From positions 217,139 through 281,138 of the forward strand of contig NZ_JAMLJL010000004.1 in the NCBI RefSeq assembly GCF_023634845.1: DNA of 64,000 nucleotides. The letters are read 5' to 3'. The notes under the pieces were generated by a model, which was given only the letters and a program-made list of their open reading frames with translations, was not told the origin of the DNA and made no database searches. This stretch comes from Flavobacterium amniphilum (lineage in GTDB: Bacteria; Bacteroidota; Bacteroidia; Flavobacteriales; Flavobacteriaceae). Made by a program: the position numbers and the translations under genes. Positions 9,713-18,800 of the stretch are shown in pieces; the stretch's first letter is position 1, and each line of letters starts with the position of its first letter.

Positions 9713-10423
9713 TTACAACTTAATCTCTAAAGGCTCAGAAGTTGTTTTATCACCGTCTATATATTCAAAAACCCAAACGTTTTCTTTAGAAAACACGATA
9801 CCATTTCTACCATTATAAGAAGAAAGGTAAATATTCGGTTTAGACGTTTTATAAAGAATCAGTTCTTTCTGGTTCATTTGGTTAACTACTCTGATAAACG
9901 ATTCGTTTTTTTCAGTTTTCACAACTTGAAGTGTAACATTTTCAACATCCCTAACTTTAAGCTTCTCTTGGGCTTCTTCATCAAAATAGGTTTTCCCTGA
10001 ATATTTATACTTTGCTTTATCAAAAGACTTCAATGCCAAAAGCAACGCTTCGTTATACGATTTTGTACGGTCTTTTGAACGACTTTCAGCTAAATCAGTA
10101 GCAAATAAGACTTTATTTTTACAGTCTTTGAATTCAACCTGGATTTTTGTAAAAAACATAGAACTTTCTTCCACAACATTCACAAAAAGCTTATTGCAAT
10201 TATAATCCATAAAACCTTCCGGTATTTGGTCACTCGACAAATAAGCCTCAAATCCTTTTTGCTTCAGGAATGATTTTATAGTTGTATTGATCCGATACTC
10301 ATTATCTACTTTTTGAAATTCGTATTTTGCCGGAATAACTGCCATATTATAATCATTCAAGGAAGATTGTGAAAAACCGGTAAGCGATGATAATATTAAA
10401 AGTGTAAAAAATATCTTTTTCAT
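9713..10423 (-). CDS. Secreted protein of unknown function
   Basis: 236 residues with a clear signal peptide (KKIFFTLLILSSLTGFSQ, cleavage after about residue 19). No family could be named. The body is alpha/beta with a central Lys/Glu-rich helical region (about 105-150) and ends in strand-rich sequence. It lies 2 bp downstream of the YjjG-type gene, so the two are very probably co-transcribed. Exported, most likely periplasmic or outer-membrane associated. The conserved-looking start SSLNDYNMAVIPAKYEFQKVDNEYR recalls a protein seen in many flavobacterial genomes; that is from memory. Confidence 0.7.
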   Translation of the reverse strand: MKKIFFTLLILSSLTGFSQSSLNDYNMAVIPAKYEFQKVDNEYRINTTIKSFLKQKGFEAYLSSDQIPEGFMDYNCNKLFVNVVEESSMFFTKIQVEFKDCKNKVLFATDLAESRSKDRTKSYNEALLLALKSFDKAKYKYSGKTYFDEEAQEKLKVRDVENVTLQVVKTEKNESFIRVVNQMNQKELILYKTSKPNIYLSSYNGRNGIVFSKENVWVFEYIDGDKTTSEPLEIKL

Positions 10424-10425
10424 AA

Positions 10426-11112
10426 TTAAAATAGATTTTTGAGTTCTACTAAGGTAGTAATTTGATTAATATCTTTTGACACTTCGATATTTTCCGAATT
10501 AAAAAATATGGATTTCATCCCAAAATTTATGGCTCCGGCCACATCAGCATCCAAACAGTCACCTATCATAACACTTTCAGTTTTTGCGGCCTGTGCTTTA
10601 CCCAAGGCATGCTCATAAATACCGGCATGCGGTTTTTTTACTCCGGCCATTTCAGAATTGGTTACAGTATCAAAAAAATGATGGATTCCTGAATTATTGA
10701 GTTTTTTAAACTGAACCTCAGCAAAACCGTTTGTTATAATATGCAGTTTATACTTTTTATGCAGATATTCCAACGTTTCAATACAGCCTTCAAACAAATG
10801 ATTGCTATTGGGTAAATGTAAAATATATTCATCGGAAATCTTATCAATGAGTTCATCAGAAACAGACACGTTGATAGCATCAAACGAATCTTTCAACCTT
10901 TTGTACCGCAGTTCGTTATGGGTTATCAGATTGTTCTGGTACAATTTCCAGCACGCCTGATTAATTGGCATATAAACCTGAATAAAACCGTTCATATTGA
11001 GATCCGGCAATAGTTCGGCAAAAACAACTTCAAATGCTTTCTCTGAATTTTTATCAAAATCCCAAAGTGTATGATCTAAATCAAAAAAAATATGGTTGAT
11101 ACCTGAATACAT
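10426..11112 (-). CDS. yjjG: YjjG-family HAD nucleotide phosphatase
   Basis: Cytoplasmic HAD hydrolase, 228 residues, of the YjjG type that dephosphorylates (non-canonical) pyrimidine nucleotides. Motif I is FFDLDHTLWDF with nucleophile Asp11 and Asp13; motif II is HIITNGF, motif III the Lys in GVKKPHAGIY, and motif IV MIGDCLDADVAGA. The helical cap sits between motifs I and II. I chose the ATG at 11112 because the open frame upstream runs into a GC-rich repeat element (11129-11190) and gives an unlikely N-terminus. The gene is followed at 2 bp by a secreted-protein gene. Confidence 0.82.
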   Translation of the reverse strand: MYSGINHIFFDLDHTLWDFDKNSEKAFEVVFAELLPDLNMNGFIQVYMPINQACWKLYQNNLITHNELRYKRLKDSFDAINVSVSDELIDKISDEYILHLPNSNHLFEGCIETLEYLHKKYKLHIITNGFAEVQFKKLNNSGIHHFFDTVTNSEMAGVKKPHAGIYEHALGKAQAAKTESVMIGDCLDADVAGAINFGMKSIFFNSENIEVSKDINQITTLVELKNLF

Positions 11113-11128
11113 AATTTTATCGATGGTT

Positions 11129-11190
11129 TGCGTGAGCGGGTGAAGCAAGCTACCGCGTAGCGCGTAACACGCGACCCGAAGGGGCACGCC
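11129..11190. repeat. GC-rich element with small hairpins
   Basis: About 62 bp with roughly two-thirds G+C in an otherwise AT-rich region. On the minus strand it contains short hairpins in series, including CGCGT-GTT-ACGCG and GCTAC-GCG-GTAGC. It sits between the DUF3299 and yjjG genes and resembles the dispersed GC-rich intergenic repeats of Flavobacterium (the CCCCTTCGGGTCGCG part looks familiar, from memory). Confidence 0.5.
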
Positions 11191-11664
11191 CTAATTCCCT
11201 TTTACAATAACTGCTTCTTCAATATTATACATCCAGTTGTCCGGATCATTTTCGTTGACTTTCATGATTCCTTCCAGTGTTACATATTGATCGGTACGCA
11301 ATTTCAATTTACCGGCTTTGAATTTAATTCCCATAATGGTTTCCGGTCCTGCTTTTCCGCAGAAGAAACAAGAAGCAAATACATTTTTGCTCAAGGCATA
11401 GTTCACATTGTCTATTGGAACTATAAACCCGGACATGTAGATTCGTTTATTATGGTATTTTTTGACCTCAGGACTGATTAACGGAAAATCAATTGATCCA
11501 TAATCTTTATGTGGTTTTTTAATGAATTTAATTTGGCCGAGCTTTTTCCACGTCAGTGTGTCTGTCAATATTATTTTTTGCTTTTCTGATTTGATCAATT
11601 CTGATTTCTGAAACCCGAAAAGGGCAAAAACCAATAATACCACAACAATTTTTATTTTATCCAT
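11191..11664 (-). CDS. DUF3299-like exported protein linked to an ABC exporter
   Basis: 157 residues, N-terminal hydrophobic signal or anchor (IKIVVVLLVFALFGF). The middle resembles DUF3299 proteins: PLISPEVKKYHNKRIYMSGFIVPID followed by FASCFFCGKAGPETIMGI. The two cysteines of CFFC could bind metal or form a disulfide. Its start overlaps the end of the ABC permease gene by 8 bp, so translation is coupled. In some proteobacteria (Zrg-type loci, recalled from memory) DUF3299-like proteins accompany an ABC ATPase and an FtsX-like permease in zinc-responsive operons; function here is inference. Confidence 0.65.
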   Translation of the reverse strand: MDKIKIVVVLLVFALFGFQKSELIKSEKQKIILTDTLTWKKLGQIKFIKKPHKDYGSIDFPLISPEVKKYHNKRIYMSGFIVPIDNVNYALSKNVFASCFFCGKAGPETIMGIKFKAGKLKLRTDQYVTLEGIMKVNENDPDNWMYNIEEAVIVKGN

Positions 11665-12856
11665 TTGCTAAAGTCTTTGATATGTTCATACGGTATGCTT
11701 TGATTGCGGGAATTAATGCCGCAATGACACCAACAAACAATGTAATTAAAAAAAGATAACTTTCCTTTTCCCAGATTATTTCATTCGGATTGAATTCCAT
11801 TTTAAAATCATCTGATGCTGCATTGGAAAGGTATCGTAATGCTATTCTACCAATAATTGTTCCAAAAAAGTAACCTACGGCGCACAAAAATAAACTTTCT
11901 ATTACAACCAACGATAGAATTTGCAAACGTGATGCGCCGTGAAGCCTCAATAATGCAAATTCATACTGTCTTTCTTTCAATCGGTTATAAAGTGCAATAA
12001 ATATGCTGATACCCGAAATAAACATAATGCCATACGCAAGGTATTCCAGTGTTTTCAACCCAATACCGAACAATGTGAACAAACGGTTAATCTCTATTGC
12101 CGGAGATGCCACTTGCATTTTGGTGTTTTGCGCAATGATTCTCGGCCAGGTTACAATTCCCATTTTACTTCTGAATTTCAACAAAACTGAAGTTATTTCC
12201 TTAGGCTCATTATGTTCCTCCTCACCTTCATGTGCTTCGTGATTACTGCCATGCATGGCCCAAACACTTTCGATAGTACACAAAACAAGATTATCAATCA
12301 CTTTCCCGGTGCGCGAAGCGATTCCTGTCACCACATATTGAAACTCTTCATGTGGCTCACCTTCTTTGGCATCGCCATGCGTTCCATTAAACTTATCTCC
12401 TACTTTTAGGTTAAGTTTTTGCGCTATAGCATTTCCGACAACCACTTCAAATTCCTTCCGGAACATTTTCCCTTTTTCAATTTTCGCATTGAACTTTTCC
12501 AAATACTCCGGAGTTGTCCCAACAATTTTGTAACCTAAGTAATTATCACCGAAGGCCAATGGGATAGCTGACTGAATAAAAGGATGCTTCATCCATACCC
12601 TCGCCGAATCGTAATTGATATTTCCTGTTGGTGCGTCAACCTGATACACCGATGACAACACTAACTGCAACGGACTACCTTGCGCCCCTAACACCAAATC
12701 AATATTATCTGCATTTTTGGAAAATTGCTCTTCAAACTGTTTCTGTAGTAAAATCAACAGTGTGATGATTGCCACACTTGACGACAAGAGCAATACACTT
12801 AACAAAGTATTCAAAGGTTTGAACCAAATATTTCTCCAGGCTAACTTAGCGATCAT
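11657..12856 (-). CDS. FtsX/MacB-like ABC transporter permease
   Basis: 399-residue permease with one N-terminal transmembrane helix (about 17-38), a large extracytoplasmic domain (40-265) and three C-terminal helices (about 275-385), the LolC/E-MacB fold. It overlaps the ATPase gene by 4 bp (ATGA) and the DUF3299 gene by 8 bp, so the three are translationally coupled. The extracytoplasmic domain has a His/Glu-rich loop (HGSNHEAHEGEEEHNE, about residues 200-216), which is plausible metal-binding sequence. Such transporters move lipoproteins, peptides or drugs, or act mechanically; the substrate is unknown. Confidence 0.82.
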   Translation of the reverse strand: MIAKLAWRNIWFKPLNTLLSVLLLSSSVAIITLLILLQKQFEEQFSKNADNIDLVLGAQGSPLQLVLSSVYQVDAPTGNINYDSARVWMKHPFIQSAIPLAFGDNYLGYKIVGTTPEYLEKFNAKIEKGKMFRKEFEVVVGNAIAQKLNLKVGDKFNGTHGDAKEGEPHEEFQYVVTGIASRTGKVIDNLVLCTIESVWAMHGSNHEAHEGEEEHNEPKEITSVLLKFRSKMGIVTWPRIIAQNTKMQVASPAIEINRLFTLFGIGLKTLEYLAYGIMFISGISIFIALYNRLKERQYEFALLRLHGASRLQILSLVVIESLFLCAVGYFFGTIIGRIALRYLSNAASDDFKMEFNPNEIIWEKESYLFLITLFVGVIAALIPAIKAYRMNISKTLANG

Positions 12857-13482
12857 GACAAATTTATTTGGTTACTGAATCGTTGCTTCAATCTTGAATC
12901 GTGAGTTACAATAATCAAAGCGGTATTGTATTCCTTTGCCAGATTTTCAAGCAAATCGGCTACTTTGAGCGTATTAGCATCATCCAGACTGGATGTTGGC
13001 TCATCAGCCAGCAACACTTTGGGATTATTGATTAAAGCACGTGCAATCGAAACCCTTTGTTGCTGTCCGACACTAAGTTGAGACGGAAGCTTATGCCAGT
13101 GTTTTTCGAGATGTAGATGCTCTAAAAGTGCTTTTGCTTTTGACTTCTCTTTTTTCCCGGTAGCCAGCCAAGCCGCCAGCATAATATTTTCCAAGACAGA
13201 AATAGATTCCACAAAATGGCTTTGCTGTAAAACGATTCCGATGTTTTTCCCACGGAAAGCATCTAATTGTTTTTCTGAAAACGGATTGATATTGACATTA
13301 TCAAAAATAATTTCTCCGGAAGCCGGTCGCAACAAACCTCCCAACAAATGCAATAATGTCGTTTTACCAACTCCGGAATTCCCGGTTATCAAAACTGATT
13401 CGGATGCATTGCAGGTAATATCCGGAAACTCAAAACGAGTTTCATTTTTATATGAAAAAGAAAGATTTTTAGTTGCAATCAT
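12853..13482 (-). CDS. LolD/MacB-type ABC transporter ATPase
   Basis: ABC ATPase of 209 residues pairing with the permease that starts inside its stop codon. Walker A is GNSGVGKTT (34-42), the Q-loop segment is GIVLQQSHF, the signature is LSVGQQQRVSIARAL, and Walker B is VLLADEPTSSLDD, followed by the switch His in IIVTHD. I chose the ATG at 13482 (MIATKNLSFSYKN) because this matches the family start and lies 4 bp after the radC stop. Longer starts would overlap radC. Confidence 0.87.
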   Translation of the reverse strand: MIATKNLSFSYKNETRFEFPDITCNASESVLITGNSGVGKTTLLHLLGGLLRPASGEIIFDNVNINPFSEKQLDAFRGKNIGIVLQQSHFVESISVLENIMLAAWLATGKKEKSKAKALLEHLHLEKHWHKLPSQLSVGQQQRVSIARALINNPKVLLADEPTSSLDDANTLKVADLLENLAKEYNTALIIVTHDSRLKQRFSNQINLS

Positions 13483-13486
13483 TTTT

Positions 13487-14170
13487 TTAGAGAATGCCTT
13501 CATCGGCGAAGCTAAAATAACTCTTTTCGGTGACAATAATGTGATCCAATACTAAAATATCGAGATGTTTTCCGGCTTCAGTCAATTTTTTGGTGATTTG
13601 TTTATCAGCATCACTAGCCTGTAATTTTCCCGAAGGATGATTATGGATTAAGATCACGGAAGTTGCATAATATTCCAGAGCCGTTTGAAAAACCAAACGC
13701 GTATCAACAAGAGTTCCTGTAATTCCACCTTTACTGATTTGCGATTTATGAATAACTTTATTGGAATTATTAAGATACAATACCCAAAATTCCTCATGCG
13801 GAAGTTCTCCAATAATGGGCTGCATGATTTCGAAAACCTTTTTACTGGAAGTAATTTTATCAGGTTCGGGAGTCTCTTCTTCCCTCCTCCGTCTGCCCAA
13901 TTCCAAAGCTGCTGCAATAGTTATGGCTTTGGCTTCACCGATACCTTTAAACTGCATCAGTTGGTTAGCGGTTAATTTACCAAGGTGATTTAGATTGTTA
14001 TTAGCAGAAGCTAAGATGCGTTGGCATAACTGAACTGCACTTTCATTCCGGGAACCGGATCCTATTAAAATAGCAAGTAATTCGGAGTCGGATAAGGCAG
14101 ATTTTCCTTTGAGAAGGAATTTTTCGCGTGGGCGGTCGTCTTCGGCCCACTGATTGATTGGTGTGTACAT
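13487..14170 (-). CDS. radC: RadC-family JAB-domain protein (DUF2466)
   Basis: 227 residues. An N-terminal UPF0758-type start (INQWAEDDRPREKFLLKG) and helix-hairpin-helix DNA-binding segment (LMQFKGIGEAKAITIAAALELGRR, about 65-95) precede a JAB/MPN metalloprotease-fold domain with the JAMM-like motif IHNHPSGKLQASDAD. The metal ligands look intact. The historic link to DNA repair is doubtful and the role is unknown. It is followed at 4 bp by the ABC ATPase gene. Confidence 0.88.
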   Translation of the reverse strand: MYTPINQWAEDDRPREKFLLKGKSALSDSELLAILIGSGSRNESAVQLCQRILASANNNLNHLGKLTANQLMQFKGIGEAKAITIAAALELGRRRREEETPEPDKITSSKKVFEIMQPIIGELPHEEFWVLYLNNSNKVIHKSQISKGGITGTLVDTRLVFQTALEYYATSVILIHNHPSGKLQASDADKQITKKLTEAGKHLDILVLDHIIVTEKSYFSFADEGIL

Positions 14171-14231
14171 AATTTATTGGCTTATAGATATACTGACAAA
14201 TAAAATAAATTTTAGAATACGCACAAAAGAA

Positions 14232-14255
14232 AAGAGCGACTTTTACATCGCTCTT
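14232..14255 (-). terminator. Terminator of mpl
   Basis: Eight-bp stem AAGAGCGA / TCGCTCTT with an 8-nt loop, followed on the minus strand by a T-rich tract. It separates mpl from radC. Confidence 0.7.
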
Positions 14256-14259
14256 CAAA

Positions 14260-15615
14260 TTATTTAATCATTTCTTTTACTTCATCAAAATTGAGTCCGC
14301 CATAATTTCCGGAGCTCATCAAAAGCAAAGCAGAATTATCAAAGTCATTACTAAAAAGAAATTGTTTGAATTCGGCAGGATTGGTATAAATCACCAGATT
14401 ATCACGTTTAAATGCATTGGCAATCTGTTCGTAAGTCACTTCTTCCAATTGTTTGATTTTAACTGCATCCGGAGAATAGAATACCACTGCCACATCGGCA
14501 TGATCCAAAGCACCTTCGTATTCCTTTAAAAACTCAGCATTCAAACTACTATAGGTATGTAATTCAAGACAAGCTACTAAAGTTCGGTCTGGATATTGTT
14601 CTTTAACTGCTTTAGTAGTGGCCGCCACTTTACTTGGTGAATGGGCAAAATCTTTATAAGCTACTTTATTGGCACTTTCAGCTATCTTTTCCAAACGCTT
14701 TGACGCACCTTTAAAACTTGCGATCGCTTCATAAAAATCAGCTTCATCAACACCCATATTCTGACAGATCCATTTGGCACCGGCAAGATTATTTAAATTG
14801 TGTGCACCAAATACTTCGATAGGCATTGGACCTTCAGGAGTTTCCAACAATGTTACACCGTTTTGCACGGTATATTCAGGCGTATGATAACCAATTTTAC
14901 GGATTGGGTTTTCTGCTTTTTCGGCTACACGTTTAACTTCCGAATCGTTTTCATTGTACACCAAAATTCCGCCATTTGTAATCTTTTGGATAAAAATTTC
15001 GAATTGCTCCACGTAATTTTCATATGTTGGAAACACATTGATATGATCCCAGGCAATTCCGGAAATCAAGGCAATATTAGGTTGGTACAAATGAAACTTC
15101 GGTCTTCTGTCCATTGGTGAAGACAAATACTCATCTCCTTCCAAAACGATAAAATCATTGCTTTCTGTTAAATGCACCATGGTATCAAAACCTTCCAATT
15201 GCGCGCCTACCATATAATCCACTTCTATATTGTGGTAATGCATCACATGCAAAATCATCGAGGTTATCGTTGTTTTTCCGTGAGAACCGCCAATAACCAC
15301 ACGGGTTTTATTTTTTGACTGTTCGTAAAGAAATTCCGGATACGAATAGATTTTCAATCCTAATTCCTGTGCTTTCAACAATTCGGGATTATCTGCTTTG
15401 GCATGCATCCCTAAAATAATTGCTTCGATATCGGCAGTGATTTTTTCTGGAAACCATCCCATTTCTTCAGGTAACAAACCTTTCTTTTCCAATCTTGATT
15501 TTGAAGGTTCGAAGATAGCATCATCACTACCGGTTACGTGATATCCTTTACTGTGTAAGGCCAAAGCCAAGTTATGCATTGCAGCTCCGCCAATGGCTAT
15601 GAAGTGAGTTCTCAT
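14260..15615 (-). CDS. mpl: Mpl: UDP-MurNAc : murein tripeptide ligase
   Basis: Mur-ligase family enzyme of 451 residues that reattaches recycled L-Ala-gamma-D-Glu-meso-DAP to UDP-N-acetylmuramate in the cytoplasm. The N-terminal Rossmann domain starts HFIAIGGAAMHNLALAL; the ATP loop is GGSHGKTT (109-116). The run VLEGDEYLSSPMDRRPKF and the HINVFPTYENY segment are typical of Mpl rather than MurC. The C-terminal domain with HSPSKVAATTKAVKEQYP is complete. It points to active peptidoglycan recycling. It is divergent from the large alpha-2-macroglobulin-like gene, with a 200-bp shared upstream region. Confidence 0.9.
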   Translation of the reverse strand: MRTHFIAIGGAAMHNLALALHSKGYHVTGSDDAIFEPSKSRLEKKGLLPEEMGWFPEKITADIEAIILGMHAKADNPELLKAQELGLKIYSYPEFLYEQSKNKTRVVIGGSHGKTTITSMILHVMHYHNIEVDYMVGAQLEGFDTMVHLTESNDFIVLEGDEYLSSPMDRRPKFHLYQPNIALISGIAWDHINVFPTYENYVEQFEIFIQKITNGGILVYNENDSEVKRVAEKAENPIRKIGYHTPEYTVQNGVTLLETPEGPMPIEVFGAHNLNNLAGAKWICQNMGVDEADFYEAIASFKGASKRLEKIAESANKVAYKDFAHSPSKVAATTKAVKEQYPDRTLVACLELHTYSSLNAEFLKEYEGALDHADVAVVFYSPDAVKIKQLEEVTYEQIANAFKRDNLVIYTNPAEFKQFLFSNDFDNSALLLMSSGNYGGLNFDEVKEMIK

Positions 15616-15744
15616 GGAGTTTATCTATGTATTCGTAATTCAGTTATTAATTTACAAGCAAATTTAGCTTGCTCAAAGATAGCGGTTAAAGTGATTTTAT
15701 GAAATTTTTAGTTGTAAATCTATTCGCTGCATCTATTTTCAATT

Positions 15745-15752
15745 TAGTTTTG
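15745..15752 (+). promoter_or_regulatory. Possible -7 box for the alpha-2-macroglobulin-like gene
   Basis: TAGTTTTG matches TAnnTTTG about 60 bp before the ATG at 15816. No well-spaced TTG was found upstream. The 200-bp region 15616-15815 holds no gene. Confidence 0.35.
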
Positions 15753-15815
15753 TAAAAACATAACAGCCCACAACCTTTTGAGGAAAATTATCCTCCATAA
15801 ATAAAAACAAAACAT

Positions 15816-18800
15816 ATGCGGTTACTTCTATTTTTATCTGCCTTTTTATTTTCTTTCAATGCATTTGCACAGGATTATGCATCCGATTGGAATATTGTAA
15901 TCCAAAATGAACTTGATGGCAAAACCGAAACGGCTAACAAAAAAGTGTTGGAAATTTACAATCAGGCTAAAAAAGATAAAAATGAACCACAAATCATCAA
16001 ATGCTTTTTTTACATATCCAAGTTCAGACAGGTTTTTGAAGAAAAAGCGCAAGAAAGTATTTTAACAGCGTTAAGAAAAGAAATCAATGAAGTTTCTCCT
16101 GCTTCAAAAGGAATACTTTACTTCATTTATGGAACAATCTTAAAAGATTATTATCAGTATAATGAATATAAAATCAACCAATTAACCCGAACATCTGAAA
16201 AAAATCAAAATTTTACAACTTGGACTTCGGCAGATTTCACAGCTGAAATAGATCTGGCTTTTTCTAAAACGCTGGAAAACGCAATAACACTTAGAAACAA
16301 ATCAATCAGTCAATACAAAGACATCCTTGAAATTCCTTCATTTACTGACGCAAAAAACTATTCATTATATGAGTTTCTAAGCAAAAACATCCTGCAGTAT
16401 TATATATCCAAAAACAATGAATGGAAGAAAAGAGAAGAACTTCCTAATGATAAAAAAATCATTTCAGGTTTTTATTCGGATTCAGAAAAGTTTTCCGTTC
16501 TTCCTCTCAATGAATTCTCTAAAGATTTACAAAACGCCCTCAAAATACTTCAAGAAGACGAAAAGTACTATGCTACTAATGATAAGTCATTGCTTGATTT
16601 TGCCATATACAACCGATATAATACAATAAAGAAGATTTTTAACAACTACTCAATACATTATGCTGCAATAAGCAATTTAACAAAAAGCACCAACAACCAC
16701 AATCTACAACAACAACTAAAATTAGATCAGGTAGATAACATTTTAGAGGAATCTCAAGAGAATAACCCTCAAAAAAATATTCAGGCAATGGCTATTCTGG
16801 ATTCGGTTATTAATTCTAAAGCAATAGAATATATCATCACCGATGCTCAAATGAAAAAGCAAAGAATCTTAAACAAAGAGCTGCTAATCCGCCTGAAAGA
16901 AGTACTATATCCCAACGAAAAAAGCCGTGCTTTTATAGAATTCAAAAACATCAAAAGCATTAAATTTTCTTATTTCAAAATTGACTCAAAACAGAAGATC
17001 CAAATAAATAAATTATTCAAAAAGGAAACAAACAAACAAAAAAAGGATTCTTTATTTACTGTAATTCAAAGTAAAACTCCTTTTCGACAAGTAACTCATT
17101 TACTTCCTGATAAAAATGATTACGCTAAACATTCTACTGAAATTCTGTTGGAAAAACTCCCTGTTGGCCATTATTTCATTATTACCGAAGATACCGAAAA
17201 AGATGAAGACATCGTTTTGAATAAAAACTATGCGATTATCAGTGTTACCAATATTGATTTTGTCAAAGACGAGAATGAAAAGCAGGAAGATTATTTTCTT
17301 GTTGAAAGAGAAAGTGGTAAACCATTGAACGATGTAATCATTAAAACACTGTACGGAACTACAAAAACAAACACTTCCGGCAAAGCAGTACTGGATAAAG
17401 AAAAAAAGGCAAAGAAGCGTATCCCTTCAACTATTTATTTTATCCGAAAAAATGACACGCTTTGCCACGAATACCAACCTGGCATTGCAACTAAAGTAAA
17501 CAAGAAAGCTGAAGGTTACCACAATGCGCAAATAAAATTATACTTTGATCGGGCTATTTACCGTCCCGGACAAAAGGTTTACTTTAAGGCTATTGTTTTT
17601 CAGGATAAAAATCACATTAAAAGTATAGTACCTTTCCTAACCTTGAATTTTGAAGTTAGCGACCGATCAAAAACATTCAAAGAATTTGAAGTGCAAACCA
17701 ATGAGTTTGGTTCAGCATCCGGAGAATTTATCATTCCAAAAAATGCGGAGACTGGGACTTTTGAAATTACTGTTGATGAACCCGAAGATAATACTAAAGA
17801 TAATTCTTATTACAACAAAAAAGAAGACAAACATGCCTTTTGGAATTATTGCAATTGGGATAATCGAAGTTTCCGCTTTTTAGTTGAAGAATACAAAAGA
17901 CCTACATTTGAAGTAGTTTTCGAACAACTAAAAGAAAATGCAACCATTGGTGATTCCATTAAAATAACCGGAACGGCTAAATCCTTAGCAGGAAGTCCTA
18001 TTACAGAAGCTACTGTAAAATACAGTATTAGTAAAAATATCAGCAGTAAAGTGAAAGGGTACCAAAGTCAGTCAAACTATATTCAGGAGGAAATAAAAAC
18101 AGATAAAAACGGGCAATTCACCATTAACTTCATTGCCAATGACAGTGACTCAAAAAATGAAACAATCGAATACATCCATTTTAATATTAATGCAGAGGTA
18201 ACCGACAGCAACGGAGAAACAAGAAGTATCTCAACAAAGGTTGAAGTAAGTCAAAAAACATTACGGTTAAACATTTACATACCTCGAAACGGAGGTCCGT
18301 TTGCAAAGTTCTTCAAGGAAGACAAAAACACAATCACAATTCAATCAACAACCTATAATAACTATCCTATTGATACCGAAGGAACGTTACAGATTTTCAA
18401 AAAAAAGAAAAAAAACTATTTAAAAAACAGACAATTTGAAAGCCCGGATCTACCCGTAATTTCAAAACAGGATTTCGAGGCTTTATTCCCTCACGAACCA
18501 TATACCTCAGATAAGACTGAACAGGATACATTGGTGCAAACACTGGCATTCAATACCAAAATCAACCGCAACATAGAGATTACAAATTTAGACAAAGGCG
18601 AATATTCTGTAATTGCCATAACTAAAGACAGCAAAAACAACACCATCGAAGATACTGGCTCATTTGAAATGGCATCGCTTATTGATATTAAATCCGATTC
18701 TGAAGTTTTCACATTCAAACGTCTGGAAAACACATCAAAAGAAAAAATTGAATTTGAGTTTCAATCGGTATTACCACAACTATATCTTACAGTCAGAAAA

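Noticed and set aside
11113..11187. Longer start of the yjjG gene
   Set aside because: The extension is translated from the GC-rich repeat element and is not family-like.
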